DNA of 64,000 bases from Pseudomonas bananamidigenes (GTDB lineage: Bacteria > Pseudomonadota > Gammaproteobacteria > Pseudomonadales > Pseudomonadaceae), in assembly GCF_001679645.1 (NCBI RefSeq), contig NZ_LRUN01000041.1, positions 1-64,000 on the forward strand, in the 5' to 3' direction. A program made the position numbers and the translations under genes. Positions 1 to 8,659 of the stretch are shown piece by piece; the stretch's first letter is position 1, and every line of letters begins with the position of its first letter. Below the pieces are notes generated by a model that saw nothing but the letters and a program-made list of their open reading frames with translations, was not told the DNA's origin and searched no databases.

Positions 1-158
1 CTGCAGAAGGCTGCGATCTTTGCTTTTTCTCGTCCGCCGCACACCCTCGCAGCGTTCCATTGACCTGCCACAGCCCCACGACTAACGGACCATGGATAAT
101 GGCCTTGTAGTGGCGTTTAATGCAGTCACAACAATGAAAACGAGCGTGGGGTAACAAA

Positions 159-1763
159 ATGACGAGAGATGGATCTCTGGTTGCGGCTGTGCCGGCACCA
201 GTTGTTTTGCCGAAAAATCGCTGGCTGACGCCAACCCTGCAAAGCATCGCCCTGATGCTGTTGCTCGCCGGGATGACCTTCGGCGAATGGCCGTTATACG
301 TGAGCATGCCGCTGGCGGTGCTGATTGTCTGGCTGCCGCGCCTGCGCTCCCGTGCTGTACCCGATGCGGAGCCGGTCGACAGCAGCAACGCGATGTCCGA
401 GCTGACCCGCGACCTTTCCTACACCACCAGCCATAACGCGCTTTCGGCTGCAGGCGTGGCGTTTTCCGTCAAGGAGCTGGCCGGCAAGCTGCAATCGCAA
501 CTCGATGCTGCCGCACAGATCGTCGATAACGCCGAAGTGATGATCGTCACCGAACAAGCGACTTCTCAGCTCAGCCACGAAGCGCTGGGCGCCGCCAGCG
601 AGGCCCATCACAGCAGCGCGGCGGGTCGTACCGAGCTGGTCGATTCCATTTCGCGCATGCATCTGCTCAGTCAGCGTGCCAATGCCAGCCGTGAACTGAT
701 CGAAGCCTTGAGCGAGCGAAGTGATGACATTCAGCGTGTGACGCTGGTGATTCAGTCCATTGCCAGTCAGACCAATCTTCTGGCGTTGAATGCCGCTATT
801 GAAGCGGCCCGTGCCGGCGAGCATGGCCGAGGGTTTGCGGTGGTGGCGGATGAGGTACGCGGTCTGGCAGCTCGTACAGCAACCGCCACCGGAGAAGTCG
901 GCGAGATGGTCGCCGACATTCAGCAGCGTACTGCGCAGGTGGTGGAGCAGATTCGTCAGCTCTCCGACGATCTGCATACCGGTGTCGAGCAGGTCGAGAA
1001 CACCGGCCAGCACCTGGAGAATATTGCGCGACTGACGGCCGGGGTTGAAACCCAGGTCGGCGAAATCGCCCGAGGTGCCGAGACCAATCGCGAACAGCTC
1101 GACAGCCTGTTCACGGCCATCGAACAGATGCGCAGCGATCTGGCGATCAGTGACCAACAGACACGACGCCTGGCCGAGGCTGCGGTGCAGATGGAAGGAC
1201 AGGCTGAAGTCATCAGTGAGCGCCTGGCCGAAGTCGGTCTGGATGACTATCACCAGCGTATCTACGATCTGGCGCGTGAAGGGGCTGCCCAGATTGCCGC
1301 GCGCTTCGAGGCCGATGTCGAGCAAGGGCGGATCAGCCTTGAAGACTTGTTCGACCGTCAGTATCTGCCGATCCCGAACACCCAGCCCGCCAAGTTCCAG
1401 ACTCGCTTCGACCGTTACACCGATCAGGTGCTGCCAGCGATTCAGGAACCCTTGCTGCCGCGACACGAAGGTCTGATCTTTGCCATCGCCTGCACGCAGC
1501 AGGGGTATGTGCCGACCCACAATCTGGCGTTCAGTCAGCCACTGACTGGCGATGTGCAAACCGATACCATGCACAACCGCACCAAACGCAAGTTTACCGA
1601 TCGCACCGGCATTCGCTGTGGCAGCCATCAACAACCGGTGCTGTTGCAGACTTACACCCGTGATACGGGCGAGCTGATGCACGATTTATCTGTTCCGATC
1701 ATGGTCAAGGGACGGCACTGGGGTGGGTTGCGACTGGGCTACAAACCAGAAAGTCCGCGTTGA
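159..1763 (+). CDS. Methyl-accepting chemotaxis protein with C-terminal sensor-like domain
   Basis: Predicted chemoreceptor of 534 residues that should signal through CheW/CheA. The N-terminus carries two closely spaced hydrophobic segments (about residues 23-60), so almost nothing is exposed to the periplasm. A long helical region follows, with the conserved signalling hairpin tip around residues 200-240 ([18 protein letters not shown], then [12 protein letters not shown]). About 170 residues after the hairpin (365-534) form a folded-looking domain with RTGIRCGS and a terminal GGLRLGY motif, resembling the C-terminal half of a Cache/PAS-like sensor. No HAMP domain is obvious. A GGGG-containing ribosome site precedes the ATG. 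It stands alone, so the ligand cannot be guessed. The family assignment is firm; the sensor function of the tail is inference. Confidence 0.93.
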   Translation: MTRDGSLVAAVPAPVVLPKNRWLTPTLQSIALMLLLAGMTFGEWPLYVSMPLAVLIVWLPRLRSRAVPDAEPVDSSNAMSELTRDLSYTTSHNALSAAGVAFSVKELAGKLQSQLDAAAQIVDNAEVMIVTEQATSQLSHEALGAASEAHHSSAAGRTELVDSISRMHLLSQRANASRELIEALSERSDDIQRVTLVIQSIASQTNLLALNAAIEAARAGEHGRGFAVVADEVRGLAARTATATGEVGEMVADIQQRTAQVVEQIRQLSDDLHTGVEQVENTGQHLENIARLTAGVETQVGEIARGAETNREQLDSLFTAIEQMRSDLAISDQQTRRLAEAAVQMEGQAEVISERLAEVGLDDYHQRIYDLAREGAAQIAARFEADVEQGRISLEDLFDRQYLPIPNTQPAKFQTRFDRYTDQVLPAIQEPLLPRHEGLIFAIACTQQGYVPTHNLAFSQPLTGDVQTDTMHNRTKRKFTDRTGIRCGSHQQPVLLQTYTRDTGELMHDLSVPIMVKGRHWGGLRLGYKPESPR

Positions 1764-1877
1764 CGCATTGTTGCCGGAACTGCAATTAAGCTGTGCACGG
1801 ACGCTGCTGTTTCCATTTGATCCAAATCATTAACATGCCTGCATAGTTAGGCAGCTAATGAAAAATCGGAGGACAGC

Positions 1878-2081
1878 ATGCAATGCAGAGTCGATGTCGC
1901 TGTGATGATCGGCAGCGGTGTTCCGGCCGGGCTTCGCGCAATGGGACAGAGTGTCTGCTGGGTCGTGCTGCTCAACGGCGAGCGGCGTGGCACAGCGTTC
2001 GCCAGTCGCGATGAGGCCGAGGAGTGCAGGGCTGCGTGGCTCGCGCAACTGGGCGCCAAATCCTGTGACAGCCTGCACTGA
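1878..2081 (+). CDS. Small conserved protein, DUF2188-like
   Basis: A 67-residue protein of unknown function. A strong ribosome site (CGGAGGACAGC) lies just before the ATG, and codon use matches the neighbours. The segment WVVLLNGERRGTAFASRDEA resembles short DUF2188-type domains, in which a tryptophan-led beta strand is followed by an FASR-x-EA helix start. The protein at 30341-30529 shares the same pattern (PWRVCTQGDR...FASREEA). The gene ends six bases before the stop of the convergent DUF2789 gene. No catalytic residues or signal peptide are visible. Confidence 0.7.
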   Translation: MQCRVDVAVMIGSGVPAGLRAMGQSVCWVVLLNGERRGTAFASRDEAEECRAAWLAQLGAKSCDSLH

Positions 2082-2087
2082 TCGTGA

Positions 2088-2324
2088 TTACTTGCCCCGA
2101 TGCAGGCGCACGTTCAACTCATCGACCATCACCGCTTCTTCACCATCGGCACGCAACCACTCCTTGAGCAACTGCGCCTGTTGCGGGTTCCAGAAGTCGG
2201 CATTGATCAGTTTGGTATCGGCATCGAGCGGGTGAGCTTCGATGAAGTCGTCAATCGCGGTTTCCTCTGAAGGCAGCCCTAACTGATCGAACAGTGTTGT
2301 CAGGTTGTAGGTAGGCATTTCCAT
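2088..2324 (-). CDS. DUF2789 family protein
   Basis: A 78-residue acidic protein that matches the DUF2789 family over its whole length. The TYNLTTLFDQLGLP opening, the FW-P-QAQLLKEWL centre and the VDELNVRLH end are characteristic. The function of this proteobacterial family is unknown. An AAGGAG ribosome site precedes the ATG (reverse complement of bases just after 2324). It is transcribed towards the small gene that ends at 2081. Confidence 0.85.
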   Translation of the reverse strand: MEMPTYNLTTLFDQLGLPSEETAIDDFIEAHPLDADTKLINADFWNPQQAQLLKEWLRADGEEAVMVDELNVRLHRGK

Positions 2325-2357
2325 GGTGTGCTCCTTGAAAGTGGACGATTACTCTCA

Positions 2358-2621
2358 TTATCTGAGGGGCCCACCGGTCAGGAGTTCGATTCGCGATTCC
2401 AGTGAACGGGCGAGGGCGCAGGCCGCGTTGTGATCCTCACGGAAACCTCTGACAAGACCCGTCGACTTTTCCCTGATGTGAAAAAAGGCGTTGCCTGCCG
2501 GAATCACCTGAAACATGGGGCCCCGGCCGAGTGACACCGATGCTGTGTCAGGGCCAGGACCTTGAGCATTCAGGACAAAGGGTTGTTCGCAAGCCACGGC
2601 AAAATGCGTCAAAGTGCACAT
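2358..2621 (-). CDS. Small conserved hypothetical protein
   Basis: An 87-residue protein of unknown function. AAGGACTTCAT precedes the ATG, which supports this start. The core FFHIREKSTGLVRGFREDHNAACALARSLE has the strand-turn-strand-helix pattern of the small proteins at 1878 and 30341 (aromatic strand, G-F-R/SR-x-x-A helix), so the three may be distant relatives. There is no signal peptide or catalytic motif. It may be co-transcribed with the DUF2789 gene 33 bases downstream. Confidence 0.6.
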   Translation of the reverse strand: MCTLTHFAVACEQPFVLNAQGPGPDTASVSLGRGPMFQVIPAGNAFFHIREKSTGLVRGFREDHNAACALARSLESRIELLTGGPLR

Positions 2622-3024
2622 ATGAAGTCCTTTTCATGAGTTGACCCGCATTTACAGACGGTTGCGGGTAGTCGCAAGCAGCGTCGCTGCTCTAGAATCG
2701 CCGACACCTGTTGTCGGCATGGCGTTATCTAAAGCAATTTTTTGCGTGCGATATGTCGGAAAAGTGCTTTTCTTGGTGAGCTTTTTCCCTAAAGTTTGTA
2801 GTCACCATTCTCTGGCCCGCCTCGCGGCGTTTTCCTTCAACATTTGGAGAACGTCTTTGCAGGTTTCGCAGGTGGCATTGCAGTAGTCTTGCCCGTCTCG
2901 CGCCGGATGAGCACTTCGTTCATTCCAATTTTGGGCTTCATCGCGCAACACCATCGGCCGGTCCGTTTTTATTGTCGTGGGCGTTATTCGCAGGCGGCAC
3001 TCTTTCAAGTGTGGGGATGTTTCT
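2622..3024. other. Intergenic stretch with one possible small gene
   Basis: About 400 bases between two confident genes. The right half contains a possible 50-codon gene on the minus strand (2802-2954). The left half is visibly AT-richer (for example near 2735-2800) and probably holds promoters. I see no RNA gene, repeat or strong terminator in it. Confidence 0.5.
2802..2954 (-). CDS. Possible 50-residue cysteine-containing small protein
   Basis: The minus strand can encode a 50-residue protein with Pseudomonas-like codon use and an ATG at 2954. The centre reads YCNATCETCKDVLQML, with three cysteines in a C-x3-C-x2-C pattern followed by a basic helix. This could be a metal-binding or redox microprotein. 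The ribosome site is weak (a GGA in ACCGG context), and an in-frame upstream start would overlap the divergent gene at 3025. I do not recognise the family, so existence is uncertain. Confidence 0.4.
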   Translation of the reverse strand: MVLRDEAQNWNERSAHPARDGQDYCNATCETCKDVLQMLKENAARRAREW

Positions 3025-3495
3025 TTGGCAGTCAGTAACCTCGATATGCATGCTTTGTTCGTGCTGGGTGATTTGCGGGCAAAGCTGGTCAAGCAGTTTC
3101 AGTCGCGTTTTGTTTACATCACCGAGCAAAACGCCGAAGGCATTTATGTTGCCGAAATCGACACCGAAAGTGCCTTGGTGGTCGATGACAAACCCGGCCT
3201 CAAGCTCAAGGTCGGCGATCATTTCAGCGCTTCGGTATTGCCCAGCCGTGAAGGCGGCAAGATGGACATCCGTTTTCGCGAAATCAAAATGACCGTGTAC
3301 GGTCTGGGCGATTACGCCTTTGTCAGCACGGCCGACGGCCATGCCATCGTGTTCAAGGAAGGCCACAGCGCGGTCACCGTCTTCGCCGCCAATGAGCAAT
3401 TGCAGGAAGGCCTGACCAAGACCCTCAAGGCCGTGACCGCCAAGGTTGCCAAGTGGCGCAAGGGCGAACTGGTGACCTTCAAGGCCAGCGAGTGA
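3025..3495 (+). CDS. Conserved hypothetical protein
   Basis: Unknown function, with no signal peptide or membrane segment. I prefer the TTG at 3025 because GGGGA lies seven bases upstream and the product then begins with a short leader before NLDMHALFVLGDLRAKLVKQF. The ATG at 3046 is the alternative and would give 149 residues. The sequence looks like one compact domain of mostly beta strands (YITEQNAEGIYVAEID, KVGDHFSASVLP, MDIRFREIKMTVYGLGDYAFVS). A second small gene starts five bases after the stop, so the two form a likely operon. Coding is confident; the start is not. Confidence 0.75.
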   Translation: MAVSNLDMHALFVLGDLRAKLVKQFQSRFVYITEQNAEGIYVAEIDTESALVVDDKPGLKLKVGDHFSASVLPSREGGKMDIRFREIKMTVYGLGDYAFVSTADGHAIVFKEGHSAVTVFAANEQLQEGLTKTLKAVTAKVAKWRKGELVTFKASE

Positions 3496-3500
3496 CAGGT

Positions 3501-3698
3501 GTGAGTCGCGCCGATTTCCATTTGCAGAACCTCGACAGCGCTCGCGACGAAGCCCGGCGCCTGTTCGATGCAAAAGCCGGATTGAAAGGCGCCTGGCTCG
3601 GCTGGGTCGCCTCGCAGATCTACACTTTGCAGCCTGCCGAATACGCCAGCATGGTCAGACGCGAGCTTCAACGCTTGCAGGAAATGTCTGAAAAGTAG
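3501..3698 (+). CDS. Small conserved hypothetical protein
   Basis: A 65-residue protein starting at a GTG five bases after the preceding stop, with AGGT just upstream. It is predicted to be helical (SARDEARRLFDAKAGLKGAWLGWVASQIYTLQPAEYASMVRREL), with no signal or motif that I recognise. Its tight spacing makes it the second gene of a two-gene operon, and its function is presumably linked to the upstream protein. Confidence 0.65.
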   Translation: MSRADFHLQNLDSARDEARRLFDAKAGLKGAWLGWVASQIYTLQPAEYASMVRRELQRLQEMSEK

Positions 3699-3825
3699 CC
3701 TTGTCCGTGGCTTGCCCCTGAAAAAGCAGGAACCTCGTCTACAGTCAGTTGACTGAGTATTCAGAGGCTGGCGGTCTTCTGTCAGGCCTTCCTGCTATTG
3801 CTGTGAACAGCACGAGGTGCAAAGC

Positions 3826-4839
3826 ATGAACGGATTTCGACGGTTGCTGGCTGCTGGTCTGGCCACATTCGGTTTGTTGACAGTGGTGCCGGCGGTCAAT
3901 GCCGCACAGGCGCCGATCCATTTCGCCGACCTGAACTGGGAAAGCGGCAGCCTGATCACCGACGTCCTGCGGATCATCGTCGAGAAAGGCTATGGGCTTC
4001 CCACCGACACATTGCCCGGCACGACCATCACTCTGGAAACCGCGCTCGCCAACAATGACATTCAGGTCATCGGTGAGGAGTGGGCCGGACGCAGCCCGGT
4101 GTGGGTCAAGGCCGAGGCTGAAGGCAAGGTCGCGAGCCTCGGTGATACGGTAAAAGGCGCCACGGAGGGATGGTGGGTGCCGGAATACGTGATCAAGGGC
4201 GATGCCGCCAAAGGCATCAAGCCGCTGGCGCCGGACCTGCGCAGTGTCAGTGATCTGAAGAAATACAAGGATGTGTTCAAGGATCCGGAGAACCCGAAAA
4301 AGGGACGGTTCCTCAACAGCCCTATCGGCTGGACATCGGAAGTGGTGAACAAGCAGAAGCTGACGGCCTATGGATTGCAGGACGACTTCACCAATTTCCG
4401 CAGTGGCTCCGGTGCTGCGCTGGATGCCGAAATCAGTTCGTCGATCCGCCGGGGTAAACCGGTGCTGTTCTATTACTGGTCGCCGACGCCGCTGCTCGGC
4501 AAGTTCAAACTGGTGCAGCTCGAAGAGCCGCCGTTCGATGCCGAAGCCTGGAAGACCCTGACCGACGCCGATAACCCCGATCCGAAGCCGACCCGCTCCC
4601 TGGCGTCCAAGCTGTCGATCGGCGTGTCCACACCGTTTCAGAAGCAGTATCCGGAGATCGTTGCGTTTTTCAGCAAGGTCGATTTTCCAATCGATGATCT
4701 GAACAAGGCGCTGGCCGAAATGAGTGAGAAGCACACACCGCCAAGGGACGCGGCGCAGGCGTTCATGAAGGCTCATCCGGATGTGTGGCAGGCGTGGCTG
4801 CCCAAGGATGTCGCGGACAAGGTTCAAGCGGGCCTGTAG
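3826..4839 (+). CDS. Glycine-betaine/choline-type ABC transporter substrate-binding protein
   Basis: Periplasmic binding protein of the OpuAC/ProX family, 337 residues. The ATG at 3826 follows a GAGGTG ribosome site. The N-terminus is a Sec signal peptide ending near VNAAQA. Family features include FADLNWESGSLITDVLRIIVEKGYG at the start of the mature protein, the VWVKAEAEG loop and the aromatic residues WWVPEYV and YYWSPTP that usually form the quaternary-amine cage. No permease or ATPase gene lies next to it, so it must work with a transporter encoded elsewhere. Betaine-like specificity is inferred from the family. Confidence 0.88.
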   Translation: MNGFRRLLAAGLATFGLLTVVPAVNAAQAPIHFADLNWESGSLITDVLRIIVEKGYGLPTDTLPGTTITLETALANNDIQVIGEEWAGRSPVWVKAEAEGKVASLGDTVKGATEGWWVPEYVIKGDAAKGIKPLAPDLRSVSDLKKYKDVFKDPENPKKGRFLNSPIGWTSEVVNKQKLTAYGLQDDFTNFRSGSGAALDAEISSSIRRGKPVLFYYWSPTPLLGKFKLVQLEEPPFDAEAWKTLTDADNPDPKPTRSLASKLSIGVSTPFQKQYPEIVAFFSKVDFPIDDLNKALAEMSEKHTPPRDAAQAFMKAHPDVWQAWLPKDVADKVQAGL

Positions 4840-4845
4840 CGCTGT

Positions 4846-4869
4846 GGCGAGGGAGCGCACTCCCTCGCC
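4846..4869. terminator. Hairpin between convergent genes (REP-like)
   Basis: A perfect 10-base stem (GGCGAGGGAG / CTCCCTCGCC) with a four-base loop sits between the convergent stops of the binding protein and the TonB receptor. There is no long T-tract. The GAGGGAG core matches a common Pseudomonas REP-type hairpin and recurs at 20022-20051. It could act as a bidirectional terminator. Confidence 0.6.
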
Positions 4870-4877
4870 GGACAACA

Positions 4878-7010
4878 TCAGAATCGGTTTTGTACGGCCA
4901 GTTCCAGGGTACGTGGCGTGCCCAGGTAGTACGCCGGCGACACATGGGCGAACTCGGCATACACCTCGTTCGTCAGGTTGCGCACGCGACCGGTGACGGT
5001 GGTATGGGAGTCGACCCTGTAGCTGAGAAAACTGCCGAACAACGTATATGACGGCACGGTCAGGGTGTTGGCATTGTCTGCATACACCGACGCCACATAC
5101 CGCGCATCGACCCCGCCTTGCCATTGCGGTGAAAAGTCATAGGTCAGCCACAGATTGCCGACCCGGTCGGGGACGTTGGTCGGCGTGTTGCCCTTGCGTG
5201 AAACCACCACGCCAGCGGCGTTCTTTTCGTTGAAGTCATCGTACCGGGCGTCGACCCAGGCGAAATTGCCTTCGACCAGCAGCTTGTCGGTGATCCGCAG
5301 GGAGTTTGCGATCTCGATGCCCTTCGAAGTTTGCTGACCGACCGGAATGCTGTTGGCAGGGTCCAGCGGATCGGTGACGGCAAAGTCCTTGCGTTTGATG
5401 GTGTAGGCGGCCACCGTCGCCGAGCCGCGGCCGTTCAGATAGTCGAACTTGCTGCCGATTTCCCATTGCTTGCCTGTTGAAACATCGAAGTCCTGAGTGC
5501 CATTGGGTTGCTCGGCGGCGGTGCTGTATTGCACATAAACGTTGGCTGACGGAATGAACTGATACGTCAGGCCGATACGCCCGGTGACCGGTTCCCAGCT
5601 GCGCTTGAGATGACGCGGGTTACTTGCGGTCACCGTGCGATGATTGGTCACATCGAGGTCGATATCGTCATGGCGCAGGCCAGTGAGCAGCGAGAGTTTG
5701 TCGGTCAGTGCGAGACGGTTTTCAGCGAATAACGCTCTGGTGGTGACCGCATTGGTCTTGTCGCTGACAAAACCCGGTTTCGTGCCCGGTATGTCGTAGA
5801 AGTGCCCTGGGCGGTAGTTGTCCGGATCCACGATGCTCGCACCTTTGACATTGAGCGGGGAGTTGGTCGTCTGGTTGACCTTGTACTCGAAGCCGCCGGA
5901 CCAGGTGGTATCCAGGCCGAACAACGTGTTGTCGTGGCGCAGTTCGAACTGATTGCCATCCTGCTCACCCTGATGCCTGACCTGATAGGCGGTGGAGCGG
6001 TTCACGGCGCTGTTGTCGGCGTTGTACTGGTAGGTTTCGAGGTTGCGGTAATCGCGCTGGCTGTCGAGGTGATAAAGCGTGTTGCGCAGGGTGGTGCTGT
6101 CGTTGATCCGGTAATCGATGATCGAGCGCACCCAGATTGTGCGCTGCTCATAGCGACCGTCCTCGACGTTGTAGTTGTTAAAGCGGTGGTGGCGGTCGAT
6201 TTTCAATTCTCCAGCCTTGGGATTGAGCACCGGGGTGCCCCAGTACGGGCTGTCTTCGTGTTCGTCCTGATATTCCAGGGCCAGGGTATGCGAGAGGTTC
6301 GGCGTCAGGTCGCTGAGCAACGAGAACGCCATGCTCCAGGCATCGCGTTCCTGGCGGTCGATGTAGCCGTTGCTGGTGTTGTGGCTGATGTCGAAGCGTG
6401 CGTAATGCTGCACGTCGGCGCCGGGCTGGCTCAGGGCGTGATTGAGGCCGAAAGCGGTTTCAGTGGTGTCGTAGGTGCCGTAGCTGACCCGGCCTTCGGC
6501 GGCCTGCTCGTCGCGGGTGGCCAGTTTGGTTACGTAGTTCAGCGAACCGCCGACCGAGCCTGCGCCGTTGATCAGCGAGGACGGGCCACCGACCAGTTCC
6601 ACCCGATCATAAATCCACGAGTCCACGGGTCGTGCCAGCCCGCCGGAGACGTTGACGCCATTGAACATCTGGGTGATCTGGCTGCTGGTGAAACCCCGAT
6701 AGGACACGAAACCACCGAAGCCCGGCGGCGCGCTGGCGTTGACACCGGGCAGGGTGTTCGCAGCGTCCTGGAAGTTCTGCGCGCCGTGGCGCTCGATGTC
6801 ATTGCGGTTGGCGATGGCCACCGAGGCCGGGGTGTCGCGTACGCTCAGGCCGAGACGCGAAGCCATGCCGCTGGACTGGTCGAGGCTCAGGCCCGGCTCG
6901 GCAGCGGACTCGCCGTCAATGGTGATTGGTGCCAGATCCACCGCGGATTGCGCCCAGGCGTTGACGGACAGGCAGCCGCACAGGCTCGCCAGCAAGGTAA
7001 GTTGTTTCAT
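4878..7010 (-). CDS. TonB-dependent siderophore-type outer-membrane receptor
   Basis: A 710-residue outer-membrane receptor. It has a signal peptide (residues 1-20, ending NAWA), a plug domain (about 45-165: TPASVAIANRNDIE, then RVELVGGPSSLINGAGSVGGSLNYVTK) and a 22-strand barrel ending in the expected aromatic residue (AVQNRF). I see no N-terminal signalling extension. The ligand is unknown; the plug resembles ferric-siderophore receptors rather than the OprC copper receptor. A DUF2946 gene 93 bases upstream on the same strand is a likely operon partner and hints at metal handling. No obvious Fur box is visible in the gap between them. Confidence 0.93.
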   Translation of the reverse strand: MKQLTLLASLCGCLSVNAWAQSAVDLAPITIDGESAAEPGLSLDQSSGMASRLGLSVRDTPASVAIANRNDIERHGAQNFQDAANTLPGVNASAPPGFGGFVSYRGFTSSQITQMFNGVNVSGGLARPVDSWIYDRVELVGGPSSLINGAGSVGGSLNYVTKLATRDEQAAEGRVSYGTYDTTETAFGLNHALSQPGADVQHYARFDISHNTSNGYIDRQERDAWSMAFSLLSDLTPNLSHTLALEYQDEHEDSPYWGTPVLNPKAGELKIDRHHRFNNYNVEDGRYEQRTIWVRSIIDYRINDSTTLRNTLYHLDSQRDYRNLETYQYNADNSAVNRSTAYQVRHQGEQDGNQFELRHDNTLFGLDTTWSGGFEYKVNQTTNSPLNVKGASIVDPDNYRPGHFYDIPGTKPGFVSDKTNAVTTRALFAENRLALTDKLSLLTGLRHDDIDLDVTNHRTVTASNPRHLKRSWEPVTGRIGLTYQFIPSANVYVQYSTAAEQPNGTQDFDVSTGKQWEIGSKFDYLNGRGSATVAAYTIKRKDFAVTDPLDPANSIPVGQQTSKGIEIANSLRITDKLLVEGNFAWVDARYDDFNEKNAAGVVVSRKGNTPTNVPDRVGNLWLTYDFSPQWQGGVDARYVASVYADNANTLTVPSYTLFGSFLSYRVDSHTTVTGRVRNLTNEVYAEFAHVSPAYYLGTPRTLELAVQNRF

Positions 7011-7103
7011 CGTTTGAATCCTGAATGCTTGTCTGGGCGTCAGCGCACAGGCGAACGCAGCGCGTTGGCGCAGTGAGCTGACAAATCAAAAAGGCAAAGA
7101 CAC

Positions 7104-7490
7104 TCAGGCGAGCGGCGGGGCGCGAGGATTGGCCGAAGGCCAGATGAAGCGGGCAGGGAGGTCGGGGCTGACGATGGCCGGCAGCGGCGGACTGTGTTGT
7201 TCCGGCAGGATCGCCAGCGTCAGGCTGGAGTTGAACGCCGGGCCCATGCCGCCGGTGGAGCACAGAGGACAGCCGAAAGCCTTGGCCAGGGTTGGCAGTT
7301 TTTCTTCGGAAGGACTGGAAGTCAGAGGCGCCCGGGTGCCCGGATCGATGGTACAGAACTGGCCGCCGATACCGTTGAGCTGCATGCCGACCATTTGCCC
7401 GTGACCGATGCTGCAGGCGAACACGTTGAACAGGACGCAGCAATAGAGCATCCAGGCCAGCAGTGAGCGATCGGAACGGGGGAGTTTCAT
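7104..7490 (-). CDS. DUF2946 domain protein
   Basis: A 128-residue protein starting at MKLPRSDRSLLAWMLYCC, with one N-terminal hydrophobic helix (signal or anchor). The DUF2946 pattern is visible: a CSIGHGQMVGMQL segment, then CPLCSTGG in the middle and a proline-rich tail ending in PRAPPLA. DUF2946 genes often sit beside metal-uptake or TonB genes, and this one precedes a TonB-dependent receptor on the same strand. The cysteines and histidines could bind metal, but this is inference. The ribosome site is poor, and a longer form starting upstream would lack family support. Confidence 0.75.
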   Translation of the reverse strand: MKLPRSDRSLLAWMLYCCVLFNVFACSIGHGQMVGMQLNGIGGQFCTIDPGTRAPLTSSPSEEKLPTLAKAFGCPLCSTGGMGPAFNSSLTLAILPEQHSPPLPAIVSPDLPARFIWPSANPRAPPLA

Positions 7491-7584
7491 GGGGCGGCAC
7501 TTTACCGCACCGCCGACCGGTCGTGCACATGGAAAAATGCCGACTAGGATGTTTTGTTCAAATCCCTGGAAAGGATTCTCGACC

Positions 7585-8025
7585 ATGACCTTTGTGTTGG
7601 CTCAATGGCTGGTGACGATATTTGCGGCGATCAGCCTGATGCATGTGTATTGGGCGATGGGTGGACAGTGGGCGACCGTGGCGGTGATACCGCAGGTTCC
7701 GGTGGAAAACGGCGGACAGACCCTCAGGCCGGCGTTCAAACCATCAGGCTGGATCACGCTGGTGGTAGCGGTGGCCCTGTTGCTGATTGCCGCACTGGTG
7801 TGCATGAGAGTGGGCTGGTGGTTTTCGCCAGTGCATCACTGGGCGTTGCAGTGGGTTATCAGCGCAATTGCGCTGCTGATGTTCGCGAGGGCGATCGGCG
7901 ATTCGGAACTGGTGGGTTTTTTCAAGGAAGTGAAGGGGTCGCGATTTGCCCGGCTCGACACCTGGGTCTACTCGCCATTGTGTCTGATATTGGGAGCCGG
8001 GCTGTTGGCTGTCGCCTGGATCTAG
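7585..8025 (+). CDS. DUF3995 family integral membrane protein
   Basis: A 146-residue protein with about four transmembrane helices (residues 5-25, 50-70, 85-105 and 125-145) that resembles DUF3995. AAGGA lies nine bases before the ATG at 7585. The motif LMHVYWAMGGQWA in the first helix region is typical. The function of the family is unknown. Its stop overlaps the stop of the convergent antiporter subunit G by four bases. Confidence 0.78.
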   Translation: MTFVLAQWLVTIFAAISLMHVYWAMGGQWATVAVIPQVPVENGGQTLRPAFKPSGWITLVVAVALLLIAALVCMRVGWWFSPVHHWALQWVISAIALLMFARAIGDSELVGFFKEVKGSRFARLDTWVYSPLCLILGAGLLAVAWI

Positions 8026-8384
8026 CTGCCGCTCTCGGTGCGTCGGCTGCTGACTTCGGCCGGCACATTATCCCCGGCCATGCGTTTGCGGAACAGCGCC
8101 GCCCGGGCCAGCAGCAGGGTGGTCACCGGCACTGTGATCGACAGCAGGATCGGGATCAGCCAGGCGTGCAGCACAGGTCCGGACTTGAGCGCGGAAAAAC
8201 AGATGATCGACGCCAGGGCCACGCACCACGCGCCGAGAGTCGAGGCCAGTGCCGGCGGATGCATGCGCTGGAAGTAGTCCTTCATGCGCACCAGCCCGAT
8301 TGCACCGATCAGGGCAAACAGGCCGCTGAGCACCAGCAGGATCGCCACCGGGATTTCCACCCACAGAGACAATTGAGCGTTCAT
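8022..8384 (-). CDS. mnhG: Monovalent cation/H+ antiporter subunit G
   Basis: A 120-residue subunit of the Mrp/Sha/Pha multisubunit antiporter. It has three predicted membrane helices, with the family motif LIGAIGLVRMKDYFQRMHPPALASTLG after the first helix. It is the last gene of the operon, and its ATG overlaps the stop of subunit F by four bases. The complex exchanges Na+ or K+ for protons at the inner membrane. Whether it prefers Na+ or K+ cannot be read from the sequence. Confidence 0.92.
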   Translation of the reverse strand: MNAQLSLWVEIPVAILLVLSGLFALIGAIGLVRMKDYFQRMHPPALASTLGAWCVALASIICFSALKSGPVLHAWLIPILLSITVPVTTLLLARAALFRKRMAGDNVPAEVSSRRTESGS

Positions 8385-8659
8385 TCGATCACCTCGCCAC
8401 GCAGCAGGAATTTCGCCAGGGCAAACGAGCCGACGAAACCGAACAGCGCGATCAGAAGCGCCGCTTCGAAATAGGTATCGCTGGAGTAGCGAATTCCCAG
8501 GGTCAGCATCATCAGCATGGCGACGATGTACAGGTAGTCCAGCGCCAGTACCCGATCCTGCGCCGATGGCCCTTTGAACAGGCGAATCAGCGTGAACACC
8601 ATCGCCAGGGAAAACAGGAAAAGCGTCAGCACAATGGCATTCGACAGCAGCGGGCTCAT
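8381..8659 (-). CDS. mnhF: Monovalent cation/H+ antiporter subunit F
   Basis: A 92-residue membrane subunit with three helices and the family signature GPSAQDRVLALD after helix one. It overlaps subunit E upstream and subunit G downstream by four bases each (ATGA junctions), which indicates translational coupling. It is a small partner subunit needed for assembly of the whole antiporter. Confidence 0.93.
   Translation of the reverse strand: MSPLLSNAIVLTLFLFSLAMVFTLIRLFKGPSAQDRVLALDYLYIVAMLMMLTLGIRYSSDTYFEAALLIALFGFVGSFALAKFLLRGEVIE

Noticed and set aside
1..158. GGCTGCGATC-type repeat fragment at the left edge
   Set aside because: It resembles the end of a Pseudomonas intergenic repeat, but the element is cut by the window edge and cannot be confirmed.
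5802..7076. A 424-codon frame antisense to the TonB receptor
   Set aside because: Low-complexity valine/glycine/alanine composition and full overlap with a receptor that has a complete signal peptide, plug and barrel.
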